NCBI RefSeq assembly: GCF_945952055.1
Contig: NZ_CAMFHB010000035.1
Location: 1-64,000 of the forward strand
Direction of reading: 5' to 3'
DNA: 64,000 bases
Source of the DNA: an uncultured Alsobacter sp.
GTDB lineage: Bacteria; Pseudomonadota; Alphaproteobacteria; Rhizobiales; Beijerinckiaceae
Below, one piece after another: positions 55,490 to 64,000 of this stretch. The notes under the pieces are model-generated. The model ran no database searches, was not told where the DNA came from, and worked only from the letters and a program-made list of their open reading frames with translations. The position numbers and the translations under genes were made by a program. The first letter of the stretch is position 1. Every line of letters starts with the position of its first letter.

Positions 55490-56161
55490 TTACTCGAACC
55501 CGAGCGGAACGGGCTGGCCGGCGGCGATCTTCGATGCCGCGATCACGGCCTGCGTGCGGCTTTCGACACCCAGCTTCTGCAGGATCGCGGAGACGTGCGC
55601 CTTCACGGTGGCCTCCGACACGCCGAGCTCATAGGCGATCTGCTTGTTCAGCAGCCCCTCCGACAGCATCATCAGCACGCGAACCTGCTGCGGCGTGAGC
55701 GTGGCGAGGCGCTTCACGAGGTCGCTGGTCTCGCGGTCGGCCGGCGTCGACAGGTCGACGTCGGACGGCGTCCACGCGCCGCCGTCGAGCACGCTGCGGA
55801 TCGCGCCGCGCATGGTGTCCACGTCGACCGACTTGGGGATGAAGCCGGACGCGCCGAACTCGATGCAGCGACGGATGACGCCGCGGTCCTCGTTGCCGGA
55901 CACGATGACCACCGGGGTTCCCGGATGCTGGGCGCGCAGATACATGAGGCCGGAAAAGCCCTGGACGCCGGGCATGGTGAGGTCGAGCAGCACGAGGTCG
56001 ATGTCGGCGCCCTTGCCGAGCATGTCGCTGACCTCGTCGAAGGTTCCCGCCTCGACGATCTGGATGCCGTCGACAAGACCGGAGACCGCCTCGCGCAACG
56101 CGCCCCTGACGAGAGGATGGTCGTCGGCGATCATGATCCTCGTCTGCGACGCATCTGCCAC
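55490..56161 (-). CDS. LuxR/NarL family response regulator
   Basis: A 223-aa response regulator. The receiver domain has IMIADDHPLVRG and the phosphoacceptor Asp in LVLLDLTMPG; the C-terminal helix-turn-helix is LTPQQVRVLMMLSEGLLNKQIAYELGVSEATVKAH. The GTG at 56161 (VADASQTRIM) has a GGGGGGA ribosome site. No kinase gene adjoins it; it diverges from the membrane transporter at 56257, its probable target. Confidence 0.92.
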   Translation of the reverse strand: MADASQTRIMIADDHPLVRGALREAVSGLVDGIQIVEAGTFDEVSDMLGKGADIDLVLLDLTMPGVQGFSGLMYLRAQHPGTPVVIVSGNEDRGVIRRCIEFGASGFIPKSVDVDTMRGAIRSVLDGGAWTPSDVDLSTPADRETSDLVKRLATLTPQQVRVLMMLSEGLLNKQIAYELGVSEATVKAHVSAILQKLGVESRTQAVIAASKIAAGQPVPLGFE

Positions 56162-56256
56162 GGCCAGTCCCCCCGCTCTTTGTCCGATCTTTGCGGATCG
56201 CGGTGCCATTGTGACGCCTCAGGGGTCGGACAAGCAAGCCGTTCCAAGGTAGACTT

Positions 56257-57714
56257 ATGATTCAGTTGGCGGTTCGGCGCTCGCGCCCCGCCGGATCCGG
56301 CACAGTCACGAAGATCCCGTCCATGGAACCGCAGTCAGGGCATCTCGGCCGGCAGGCCAGCCTGAGCCTCTTCATCCTCATCGTCGCCGCGACGCTGGCG
56401 GTGGTGCTGGACCGGGTCGGGGTCGCCGTCGCCGTCCTGGTGTCGCTGGCGCTCGTGCTGGTGATGGCCGTCGGCACGGTGTCCGGCCTCCTGGCCGGGA
56501 CCATGCGCCTGCCCGTCTACCTCACGGGCGGGGGTGACCTGCCGGTCGGTGCGGTGGGCCTGATCGTCGCCGTCCTGGTGGCCGGCGAGCCGCGCCTGCA
56601 GCCCGTGGCGGCCATGGCCGCCCTCGCCCTGTGGGCGCTCTTCGTCGCTCCGCTGATGCGGCGGACCGGCATGCCGGGGCTCCCGGGAGCGCTCGGGCAC
56701 GCCTTCGGCAGCCGGGTGCTGCAGGTCCCGCTGGCGATCCTGGCCGCGGGGTGGTGCATCGTCTTCGCGGCCTCGCATCTGGCGCGTGCCGTCCAGGTGA
56801 TGGCCCCGATGCTGTCGCTGCGCGACGGCACGGCGGTGGCGCTGGCGGGCGCCATGCTGGCCTTGGTCGTCGTCCCCGGCGGGCTGCGCGGGGGGACACG
56901 CATGGCCGTGTCGCTGGGCCTGGTGGCTCTCCTCGCCGCCGCCGCGGTCGTGACGTCTGGCCTGGCCGGCGGCGGCCTGACGCTGTCGAGGATCGTCCAG
57001 GCGACCGCGGTGGGCACGGGCACCGGCATGGAGCAGGCGCTGGCCCTCGCCGGCCTGGTGGCCGCGCCCCACCTTGCGGCCGTCGCCGCGGCCGGCCGCT
57101 CGGCGGGCACGGTCCGCGAAGGCGGGCTGTGGGGAGCCCTGTCGTCGATCCTGATCGCCGCGGCCCTGATCGCCACGGACACGACCAAGACCCCCTCGGG
57201 CCTCGCGGTCCTTCTGCCCATGGCGACGGCGGGCGCAGGCCTTGCGGTCGATCTCGCCTCGGCAGGCCTCCTGCTGCACGCGGCGGGCGTCGCCCTCGGC
57301 TACGAGCTGCGCGGGCCGGTGGACCGGCGCCGCAATCCCATGTCGCAGCGCTTCGCCACGGTTCGCGTGGCAGGCCTCACCTGCATCGTGGCCGCGAGCA
57401 TCCTCGCCGTGTGGCGGCCGGCCCTGATCGAGGCGATGACGGGTCCCGCGACCGCTCTCCTCGTGGCGGGGATGGGACCGCCCCTGGTCCTTGCCGTCGC
57501 AAGCCGCGCTCCCGGGCGCTGGGGCGGACTCCTGGGCAGCACGGTGGGGCTCGTCACCACGCTGGTTCTGCTGACGGGGCAAGTGATGCCGGCCTGGCTG
57601 CCGGAGCCGGCGGGCTTTGCCGGACTGCTCTTCGGCCTCGTGGTCGGGCTGTTCCCGGCCCTCGCGTCCCGGCGTCGCGAGCCGGCGGTGACGGTGGAGG
57701 AAGGCGCGCTCTGA
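56257..57714 (+). CDS. Sodium:solute symporter-like membrane protein
   Basis: A 485-aa protein with 12-13 predicted membrane segments, rich in Ala, Gly and Val. It resembles the sodium:solute symporter group of the VC_2705 or ActP type found in Hyphomicrobiales beside a LuxR regulator. Motifs diagnostic of substrate are not evident. The ATG at 56257 has AAGGT upstream; 56323 (MEPQSGHL) is an alternative. Confidence 0.7.
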   Translation: MIQLAVRRSRPAGSGTVTKIPSMEPQSGHLGRQASLSLFILIVAATLAVVLDRVGVAVAVLVSLALVLVMAVGTVSGLLAGTMRLPVYLTGGGDLPVGAVGLIVAVLVAGEPRLQPVAAMAALALWALFVAPLMRRTGMPGLPGALGHAFGSRVLQVPLAILAAGWCIVFAASHLARAVQVMAPMLSLRDGTAVALAGAMLALVVVPGGLRGGTRMAVSLGLVALLAAAAVVTSGLAGGGLTLSRIVQATAVGTGTGMEQALALAGLVAAPHLAAVAAAGRSAGTVREGGLWGALSSILIAAALIATDTTKTPSGLAVLLPMATAGAGLAVDLASAGLLLHAAGVALGYELRGPVDRRRNPMSQRFATVRVAGLTCIVAASILAVWRPALIEAMTGPATALLVAGMGPPLVLAVASRAPGRWGGLLGSTVGLVTTLVLLTGQVMPAWLPEPAGFAGLLFGLVVGLFPALASRRREPAVTVEEGAL

Positions 57715-57732
57715 GCCTTGGAGAGGCCGGCT

Positions 57733-58188
57733 TCACCCGGCCCGCTCGGGAACGGCCAGCACGCTGCGAATGGCGAAGCTCGACTGGATGCGGGCGACGC
57801 CGGGCAAGCGCGACAGGATCTCCTTGTGGATCACCTCGTAGTGGGCCGCGTTGCGCGCCTCGGCCCGCAGCAGATAGTCGGCGATGCCGGTCATCAGGAA
57901 GCATTCGCGGATCTCGGGGTGCTTGCGCACCGCCTCCTCGAACCGGTTGAGCGACTCCTCGCTCTGCCGGTCGAGGGTGATCTGCACGATGACCACCATC
58001 GCGTCCGTCGCATCGTCGGCGACGATCGCGGTGTAGCCGCGGATGACCCCGCCCGTCTCCAGCGCCTGGACGCGGCGCAGGCACGCCGATGGCGACAGCC
58101 CCACCTCCCGGGCAAGCTCCACGTTGCTCATGCGCCCGTCACGCCGCAAGGCCCGGATGATGCGCCTGTCGAAGTCGTCGATCTTCAC
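57733..58188 (-). CDS. dadR: Lrp/AsnC family regulator (DadR-like)
   Basis: A 151-aa Lrp-type regulator. The helix-turn-helix lies in residues 5-60 (MSNVELAREVGLSPSACLRRVQALE) and the ligand-binding RAM domain follows (FLMTGIADYLLRAEARN). The GTG at 58188 has GGAGGATC at the right distance. It diverges from alr and dadA, so it probably senses an amino acid such as alanine and controls them. The 134-bp gap contains AT-rich patches (CAATAATTGAG, GTTTCG) that could hold Lrp sites. Confidence 0.88.
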   Translation of the reverse strand: MKIDDFDRRIIRALRRDGRMSNVELAREVGLSPSACLRRVQALETGGVIRGYTAIVADDATDAMVVIVQITLDRQSEESLNRFEEAVRKHPEIRECFLMTGIADYLLRAEARNAAHYEVIHKEILSRLPGVARIQSSFAIRSVLAVPERAG

Positions 58189-58322
58189 GCAATGATCCTC
58201 CGCTTGTCGCAATAATTGAGCGCAAGACGTCTATTTCTGCAAGTTTCGATCGAGGAACGAAAACACATTCGAACGAACGTGTGCGATGCTTCCTTCATTC
58301 CAGGCGGCTGCGGAGTGGCGTG

Positions 58323-59447
58323 GTGTTGGACAGGGCTTCGCTTACGGTCGATCCCGTGCTCCTGGGCGCAGGCGAGATGCTCGTCGACCTCGGAGCGCTG
58401 GCCGCCAACTACCGCGCCATCGCCGCCCTGCAGCCGAACGCCCGGATCGCCGGCGTGGTCAAGGCCGACGCCTATGGCCTCGGCGCCCGGCCCGTCTCGG
58501 CCACGCTCTACAACGCGGGTTGCCGAAACTTTTTCGTCGCCCATCTCGTCGAGGCGATGGATTTGCGCCCGACATTGCCGGCCGACGCGCGGGTCTTCGT
58601 TCTGAACGGCCTGGCGCCCGGGGCGGAGAGCGCCGCCGCGCAGGCCGGCGTCATTCCGGTCCTCAACAGCCTCGACCAGGCCCACCGCTGGGCCGACGAG
58701 AGCCGGCGTTGCGGCATGCGGCTTGCTTCGGCTCTGCAGGTCGATAGCGGCATGACGCGCCTCGGCCTTTCGGAACCCGAAGTGGACGCGCTGGCCGGCG
58801 ATCCGGCTCTGCGCTCGCACCTGGACGTGATCCTGCTGATGAGCCACCTCGCCTGCGCCGACGAGAGCGAGCATTCGGCCAACCTGCAGCAGTTCGCGTG
58901 CTTCGAGACCCTTGCCGCGCGCCTGCCGGAGGCGCCCCGCGCCCTGGCCAATTCGGGCGGTGCGTTTCTCGCCGGCTTCGGCCTCGACATGGTTCGTCCC
59001 GGCCTGGCGCTGTACGGCGTGCATCCCGTCGAGGGGCAGTCCGGCCCGCTGCGGCCCGTGCTGGCCCTGTCGGCCCCGATCGTCCAGACCCGCGACGTGC
59101 CGGCCGGAACGGGGGTCGGCTATGGTTTGGCCCACACCACGGAGCGGGCCTGCCGCCTGGCCACCGTGGCCATCGGCTACGCCGACGGCTGGCCGCGCAG
59201 CCTGTCGGGGCGAGGCAGCGTCTTCTGTGGCGGCGTTCGCGCCCCGATCGTGGGCCGCGTCTCGATGGACAGCATCGTCATCGACGTGACCGACGTGCCC
59301 GCCGAGGCGGTTCGTCCTGGCGCGATGGTGGAACTGATCGGCCCCCACCAGTCGCTCGCTGACGTGGCCCGCGACGCCGGCACCATCCCCTACGAAATCC
59401 TGACAGGGCTCGGGCAGCGCTTCGCGCGCCGCACCCTGCCGGCCTGA
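58323..59447 (+). CDS. dadX: Alanine racemase, catabolic type
   Basis: A 374-aa PLP enzyme. The PLP lysine is in VVKADAYGLGA, and GYGLAHTTER, AIGYADGWPRSLSGRG and RVSMDSIVIDVTD match the C-terminal domain with the second catalytic Tyr region. It interconverts L- and D-alanine. Divergent to dadR and followed by dadA, it fits the catabolic racemase. The GTG at 58323 has GGAG 7 bp upstream; the ORF-track ATG at 58281 adds 14 residues. Confidence 0.9.
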   Translation: MLDRASLTVDPVLLGAGEMLVDLGALAANYRAIAALQPNARIAGVVKADAYGLGARPVSATLYNAGCRNFFVAHLVEAMDLRPTLPADARVFVLNGLAPGAESAAAQAGVIPVLNSLDQAHRWADESRRCGMRLASALQVDSGMTRLGLSEPEVDALAGDPALRSHLDVILLMSHLACADESEHSANLQQFACFETLAARLPEAPRALANSGGAFLAGFGLDMVRPGLALYGVHPVEGQSGPLRPVLALSAPIVQTRDVPAGTGVGYGLAHTTERACRLATVAIGYADGWPRSLSGRGSVFCGGVRAPIVGRVSMDSIVIDVTDVPAEAVRPGAMVELIGPHQSLADVARDAGTIPYEILTGLGQRFARRTLPA

Positions 59448-59471
59448 CCGCACACTCCGGGAGAGACGACG

Positions 59472-60728
59472 ATGAAGGTTCTGGTTCTGGGCGGCGGCGT
59501 GGTGGGCGTCACGACGGCCTATTATCTGGCCTATGCCGGCCACGAGGTCACGGTCGTCGACCGCCAGAGCGGTCCGGCCCTGGAAACGAGCTTCGCCAAT
59601 GCCGGCGAGATCTCGCCCGGCTACGCGTCGCCCTGGGCCGCGCCGGGCATTCCCGTCAAGGCGGCGAAGTGGCTCTTCATGCGCCACGCCCCGCTGATCC
59701 TGCGCCCGACGCTCGATCCGAACATGTATCGCTGGCTCATTCAGATGCTGGCCAACTGCACGTCCGAGCGCTACGCGGTCAACAAGGGCCGCATGGTGCG
59801 CCTGGCGGAATACAGCCGCGACTGCCTGATCGCCCTGCGCCAGCGCACCGCGATCAAGTACGACGAGCGCACCAAGGGCACGCTGCAGCTGTTCCGGACC
59901 GAGGCCCAGCTCGCGGGCGCCGACAAGGACATCGCCGTCCTGCGCCAGGACGGTGTCCCGTTCGAGGTTCTCGACCGCGACGGCTGCATTCGCGCCGAGC
60001 CGGCGCTCGCCAACGTCCGCGAGAAGTTCGTGGGAGGCCTGCGCCTGCCCAACGACGAGACCGGCGACTGCTTCAAGTTCACCAACGCCCTCACCTCCAT
60101 CGCCGAAAGCCTGGGCGTCACCTTCCGCTTCGGCGTCACGATCCAGGGCATCGAGCGCACGGGCGAGACGGTGACCGGCGTACGCACGGACGCCGGCCTC
60201 TTCACCGCCGACGCCTACGTCGCCGCCATGGGGAGCTACACCCCGCTGCTGCTGCGCACGCTGGGCATGCGCCTGCCGGTCTACCCCGTGAAGGGCTACT
60301 CGATCACCGCGCCGGTGATCGACGCGGCGCGCGCGCCGGAATCCACGATCATGGACGAAACCTTCAAGGTCGCGATCACCCGCCTCGGCGACCGCATCCG
60401 CGTGGGCGGCATGGCGGAGATCTCGGGCTTCTCGACCGACCTGCCGGAGGCTCGTCGTGGCACGCTCGAGCACTCGGTGGGCGATCTGTTCCCGGGCGGC
60501 GGCGACCTCGCGGCGGCGAGCTTCTGGTCGGGCCTGCGCCCGATGACGCCGGACGGGACGCCCGTCCTCGGCGGCACCAAGCTGCGCAACCTGTGGCTCA
60601 ACACCGGCCACGGCACGCTGGGCTGGACCATGGCCTGTGGTTCGGCGAGCGTGCTCGCTGACCTCGTCAGCGGCCGCAAGCCCGAGATCGCCACCGACGA
60701 CCTGGGCCTGTCGCGCTACGCGGCGTGA
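59472..60728 (+). CDS. dadA: D-amino acid dehydrogenase
   Basis: A 418-aa FAD enzyme with the dinucleotide motif [15 protein letters not shown] at the N-terminus and the DadA-type sequence [23 protein letters not shown]. It oxidises D-alanine to pyruvate and passes electrons to the respiratory chain. It lies 24 bp behind dadX with GGGAGAGACG as ribosome site. The dadX-dadA pair lets the cell use L- or D-alanine as carbon source. Confidence 0.94.
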   Translation: MKVLVLGGGVVGVTTAYYLAYAGHEVTVVDRQSGPALETSFANAGEISPGYASPWAAPGIPVKAAKWLFMRHAPLILRPTLDPNMYRWLIQMLANCTSERYAVNKGRMVRLAEYSRDCLIALRQRTAIKYDERTKGTLQLFRTEAQLAGADKDIAVLRQDGVPFEVLDRDGCIRAEPALANVREKFVGGLRLPNDETGDCFKFTNALTSIAESLGVTFRFGVTIQGIERTGETVTGVRTDAGLFTADAYVAAMGSYTPLLLRTLGMRLPVYPVKGYSITAPVIDAARAPESTIMDETFKVAITRLGDRIRVGGMAEISGFSTDLPEARRGTLEHSVGDLFPGGGDLAAASFWSGLRPMTPDGTPVLGGTKLRNLWLNTGHGTLGWTMACGSASVLADLVSGRKPEIATDDLGLSRYAA

Positions 60729-60769
60729 GGGACTGAACGTCCCTGTCCAGGTCTCCTCCATCTCTCAAC

Positions 60770-60858
60770 CGTCCTGGCCGGGCTACGGCCCGGCCATCCA
60801 CGACTTCGGGACGGCCCCGGCAAAGTCGTGGGTGCCCGGGCCAAGCCCGGGCAGGACG
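60770..60858. repeat. Mosaic REP-type inverted repeat
   Basis: CGTCCTG at the start pairs with CAGGACG at the end, and CCACGACTT with AAGTCGTGG in the middle. Within each arm is a shorter hairpin (GGCCGGGC/GCCCGGCC and TGCCCGGG/CCCGGGCA). This is the usual form of dispersed palindromic repeats in alphaproteobacteria. It lies between dadA and hslO on opposite strands and can serve as a 3' hairpin for both. Confidence 0.75.
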
Positions 60859-60917
60859 CGTTGAGGATGAATGATGAAGCATGAGCGACAGGCGAAACGT
60901 GACGCCGCTGCCGCTCC

Positions 60918-61895
60918 TCACGCCTGCGGATCGTCGATCCCCACCTCGCCCGGCTCGACGTGGTAGTGTGTCGAGCAGAACTCGCAGGTGATGCCGATGC
61001 GGCCGTCGTCGCCGACCATCGCGCGCCGCTCCTCGTCGGAGAACTGCCGCAGCATCGACAGGATGCGCTCGCGCGAGCAGCGGCAGCGCTCCACCACGGG
61101 CTGGGCCTCGAACACCCTCACGCCGCGCTCATGGAAGAGACGGTAGAGGAGGTCCTCGCTGGTCAGCGTGGGATCGACGAGTTCATGGTCCTCGACGGTC
61201 TCCGTGAGGAGCCGAGCCTCGGTCCAGGCATCGTCCTCCTGGAGGGGAGAGGCCTCGACGCCGTCCGGGGCATCGCCGGGCGGCAGATCCGCCTGCCGCA
61301 TGCGGTCCACGGAGGTGGGCAGGAACTGCGCGATGATGCCGCCGGCGCGCCAATGCGTCCCCGCGGGCTCGCCTCCCAGCGTCTCGGCCACCGCGATCCT
61401 GACACGCGTCGGAATCTGCTCGGACTGCCTGAAATACTGGTGCGCCGCCTCTTCGATCGACTGGCCTTCGAGCGCGACGATGCCCTGGTAGCGCGACATG
61501 TCGGCGCCCTGGTCGATCGTCAGCGCGAGGTGCCCGCGCCCCAGCAGGGCGGGCGGCGACGGAGCGGCCCCCAGCTGGGACAGCCGGGTTTCGTCGAAGC
61601 GCGCATAGGCGCGCACCCGGTCGGGGGCTTCGAAATCGACGACCAGCATGTCGACGGGACCGTCCGTGCGGGTCTGGAGCTGGAAGCGCCCCTGGAACTT
61701 CAGGGACGTTCCGAGCAGCACCCCGAGCACGACCATCTCGCCGAGCAGGCGGGAGACCGAGGCCGGATAGGCATGCCGCGTGAGGATCCGGTCGACCAGG
61801 GGCCCGAGCCGGACGATACGGCCACGGGCATCGAGCGCTTCCACCGCGAAGGGGATCACCCGGTCGTCACGGTCCGGGTGCGTCGAAGGCGTCAT
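60918..61895 (-). CDS. hslO: Redox-regulated chaperone Hsp33
   Basis: A 325-aa protein with the Hsp33 core ([52 protein letters not shown]) and the zinc-binding C-terminus with CRCSRERI and CEFC, the four conserved Cys of the redox switch. Oxidation releases zinc and activates chaperone function. Its ATG overlaps the argF stop (ATGA), so it is the last gene of argD-argF-hslO. The ORF-track start is in argF. Confidence 0.93.
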   Translation of the reverse strand: MTPSTHPDRDDRVIPFAVEALDARGRIVRLGPLVDRILTRHAYPASVSRLLGEMVVLGVLLGTSLKFQGRFQLQTRTDGPVDMLVVDFEAPDRVRAYARFDETRLSQLGAAPSPPALLGRGHLALTIDQGADMSRYQGIVALEGQSIEEAAHQYFRQSEQIPTRVRIAVAETLGGEPAGTHWRAGGIIAQFLPTSVDRMRQADLPPGDAPDGVEASPLQEDDAWTEARLLTETVEDHELVDPTLTSEDLLYRLFHERGVRVFEAQPVVERCRCSRERILSMLRQFSDEERRAMVGDDGRIGITCEFCSTHYHVEPGEVGIDDPQA

Positions 61896-62821
61896 CGGTC
61901 CAGCGCGCCGAGGCACCAGGCCAGGACGCCCTTCTGAGCGTGAAGCCGGTTCTCGGCCTCGTCGAACACGACGGACTGCGGGCCGTCCATGACCTCGTCC
62001 GTGACCTCCTCGCCGCGATGGGCGGGCAGGCAGTGCATGAACACGGCCTTCTCGGACGCGGCCTTCATGAGCCGGGAGTTCACCTGGTACGGCGCCAGCA
62101 GGTTGTGGCGTCGCCCGGCATCCTCGTCTCCCATCGAGACCCAGCAGTCGGTGACGACGCAATCGACGCCGGACACCGCCTCGATGGGATCCTCCATGTA
62201 GGCCACGCGCGCGCCCTCGCGGCGCGCCCAGGCGAGCAGGTCCGCCGGCGGCGCCAATTCGTCAGGCGACGCGATGTTGACGCGGAAGTCGAACCGCGCG
62301 GCCGCGTGGACCCACGACGTCAGGACGTTGTTGCTGTCGCCGACCCAGGCCACGGTGCGGCCCTGGATGGGGCCGCGGTGCTCCTCGTAGGTCATCACGT
62401 CCGCCATGATCTGGCAGGGATGCGAGGACTTGGTGAGCCCGTTGATCACCGGCACGGTCGCGTGCTCGGCCAGCTCGCGCACGGCGTTCTGGTCGAGCAT
62501 GCGGATGACGATGGCGTCGACGTAGCGCGACAGGACGCGCGCGGTGTCGGCGATCGTCTCGCCGCGGCCGAGCTGCATCTCCTGGCCCGTGAGCATGATC
62601 GTCTCGCCGCCCAGTTCGCGCATGGCGAGGTCGAAGGAGACCCGCGTCCGCGTGGACGGCTTGTCGAAGATCATGGCGAGGGACTTGCCCTCGAGCGGAC
62701 GCTCCGGCTGCGGCTTGCCGCGCTGGCGCGACTTCTTCAGGGCGACCGACGCATCGAGAATGCTGCGCAGGTCGTCCGTCGAGAACGACGAGATGTCGAG
62801 GAAGTGCCGGGGCGACGTCAT
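61892..62821 (-). CDS. argF: Ornithine carbamoyltransferase
   Basis: A 309-aa enzyme with the carbamoyl-phosphate motif [12 protein letters not shown], the ornithine motif [13 protein letters not shown] and the [11 protein letters not shown] segment. It converts ornithine and carbamoyl phosphate to citrulline in arginine synthesis. It overlaps argD upstream and hslO downstream by ATGA, so the three are translationally linked. argE is 48 kb away in this window. Confidence 0.95.
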   Translation of the reverse strand: MTSPRHFLDISSFSTDDLRSILDASVALKKSRQRGKPQPERPLEGKSLAMIFDKPSTRTRVSFDLAMRELGGETIMLTGQEMQLGRGETIADTARVLSRYVDAIVIRMLDQNAVRELAEHATVPVINGLTKSSHPCQIMADVMTYEEHRGPIQGRTVAWVGDSNNVLTSWVHAAARFDFRVNIASPDELAPPADLLAWARREGARVAYMEDPIEAVSGVDCVVTDCWVSMGDEDAGRRHNLLAPYQVNSRLMKAASEKAVFMHCLPAHRGEEVTDEVMDGPQSVVFDEAENRLHAQKGVLAWCLGALDR

Positions 62822-64000
62822 TCCGCCGCCCCTTTCATCGCCGCTGCCTCGAGCGCCGACGCGGCCCGGTCGAGGCTGGCCAGCGCCGCCGCGACCTCGG
62901 CCTCGCCGATGATCAGCGGGGGCAGGAGCCGCAGCACGTTGTCGCCGGCCGGCACGGAGAGCAGGTGCTCCTTGCGCGCCGCCGCCGCGAGATCCGTGTT
63001 CGGCACGACGCACTTCAGGCCGATGAGCAGGCCCTCGCCGCGCACCCCCTCGATGACGGTGGGGTGCCGATCGCAGAGCTCGGCCAGACGCTGCTTCATC
63101 AGCAGCGCCGTGCGCTCGACCTTGTCCAGGAAGCCGGGCTCGAGGATCACGTCGAGCACCGCGTTGCCGACCGCCATCGCCAGCGGATTGCCGCCGAAGG
63201 TGGTGCCGTGCACGCCGGCCGTCATGCCCTTGCCGGCCTCCGCCGTCGACAGGCAGGCGCCCATCGGGAAGCCGCCGCCGATGCCCTTGGCGATCGCCAT
63301 GATGTCGGGCGTGACGCCGTACTTCTGGTGCGCGAACAGCTTGCCCGTGCGCCCGACGCCGGTCTGCACCTCGTCGAAGATGAGGAGCAGGCCGTGCTCG
63401 TCGCACAGCTCGCGCAGGCCGCGCAGGCACTGCGGCGGCACGGGACGCACGCCGCCCTCGCCCTGGATCGGCTCGATCAGGATCGCGCCCGTCTCCGGCC
63501 CGATGGCGGCCTTGAGTGCCTCGTGGTCGCCGAACGGCACCTGGTCGAAACCTTCGACCTTGGGACCGAAGCCTTCCAGGTACTTCTTCTGGCCGCCCGC
63601 GGCGATCGTCGCCAGCGTGCGCCCGTGGAAGGCCCCTTCGAAGGTGATGATGCGGTAGCGCTCGGGCTGGCCGTTCGCATGATGATACTTGCGCGCCATC
63701 TTGATGGCGCACTCGAGCGCCTCCGCCCCTGAGTTCGTGAAGAACACATGGTCGGCGAAGGTGTTGTCGACCAGCCGCTGGGCGAGGTCCCGCCCGTTGG
63801 GGATCTGGTACAGGTTGGAGACGTGCCAGAGCTTCTTCGCCTGGTCCGTCAACGCCTCGACGAGGTGGGGATGGCAATGGCCGAGCGCATTCACGGCGAT
63901 GCCCGATCCGAAGTCGAGGTAGCGCTCACCTCGGTCCGTGACGAGCCACGCGCCCTCGCCTCGCTCGAAAGAGAGCTCGGCGCGCGCGAAGGTGGGGAGG
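62818..64000 (-). CDS. argD: Acetylornithine/succinyldiaminopimelate aminotransferase (5' end outside window)
   Basis: The frame is open to the right edge; sequence upstream of the ORF-track ATG (63894) reads [15 protein letters not shown] and [15 protein letters not shown], the normal N-terminal region, so the true start lies just beyond 64000. A class III PLP aminotransferase with [12 protein letters not shown], the Asp of [12 protein letters not shown] and the PLP Lys in [13 protein letters not shown]. It makes acetylornithine and is the first known gene of the argD-argF-hslO operon. Confidence 0.94.
   Translation of the reverse strand, partial: LPTFARAELSFERGEGAWLVTDRGERYLDFGSGIAVNALGHCHPHLVEALTDQAKKLWHVSNLYQIPNGRDLAQRLVDNTFADHVFFTNSGAEALECAIKMARKYHHANGQPERYRIITFEGAFHGRTLATIAAGGQKKYLEGFGPKVEGFDQVPFGDHEALKAAIGPETGAILIEPIQGEGGVRPVPPQCLRGLRELCDEHGLLLIFDEVQTGVGRTGKLFAHQKYGVTPDIMAIAKGIGGGFPMGACLSTAEAGKGMTAGVHGTTFGGNPLAMAVGNAVLDVILEPGFLDKVERTALLMKQRLAELCDRHPTVIEGVRGEGLLIGLKCVVPNTDLAAAARKEHLLSVPAGDNVLRLLPPLIIGEAEVAAALASLDRAASALEAAAMKGAAE

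Noticed and set aside
58185-60761. 858-aa minus ORF across alr and dadA
   Set aside because: Antisense shadow of two well-supported genes; composition is His/Arg/Gly-rich without any domain.

Overview
The window looks like chromosomal DNA of a high-G+C alphaproteobacterium, most likely of the order Hyphomicrobiales (Rhizobiales). The clues are the protein families and their order: a SAM-II riboswitch in front of metZ, the argD-argF-hslO operon, the Lhr-type 'ligase-associated' DNA repair set, class I LysRS, a DUF6460 protein, and a dad operon with an Lrp-type regulator. Genus cannot be fixed from sequence reading alone.

Layout. 1-3.9 kb: the end of a Sel1-repeat membrane protein, then a TauE/SafE exporter, a TIGR02186 protein and a DUF3429 protein. 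3.98-4.26 kb: a broken ParD-type antitoxin. 4.3-12 kb: the four-part ligase-associated repair system. pdeM and lhr lie on the minus strand, the MBL exonuclease and the ATP-dependent DNA ligase on the plus strand, with a TPR methyltransferase and a Gly/Tyr-rich exported protein between them. 12.3-14.6 kb: argE, apaG and a CDP-alcohol phosphatidyltransferase. 14.6-23.5 kb: a carbohydrate-acid type locus, in which ABC transporter genes (no ATPase) diverge from a LacI regulator followed by five catabolic enzymes. 23.5-26.3 kb: metZ under a SAM-II riboswitch with a terminator, a long dCTP deaminase and tRNA-Gly(CCC). 26.4-35 kb: katG, a CpxP/Spy-like protein with a two-component system whose response regulator is frameshifted in a 10-G run, a probable target gene, a small Tat-exported thioredoxin-like protein and a SCO protein.

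35.42-47.30 kb: an 11.9-kb integrative element inserted into a glycosyltransferase gene, whose two halves lie at either end. It is bounded by 7-bp direct repeats (GCATCCA). It carries a tyrosine integrase, an AlpA-like regulator, a lambda-O-like replication gene with iterons inside its coding sequence, several small unknown genes, one tail tape-measure protein, a ParB-type fragment and, at the right end in reverse orientation, a HEPN-like gene with an Rx4H motif. No capsid, portal, terminase or lysis genes are seen. It is best read as a phage satellite or phage-derived island, and it is the most novel part of the window.

48.7-64 kb: host chromosome again. It holds an amino-acid-type binding protein, lysK, a self-cleaving S24 regulator, a DUF952 protein with pyrD, a MATE exporter, a DUF6460 protein, a LuxR response regulator divergent from a symporter-like membrane protein, the dadR/alr/dadA locus for D-alanine catabolism, a large REP-type inverted repeat, and the hslO-argF-argD operon, which runs off the window end.
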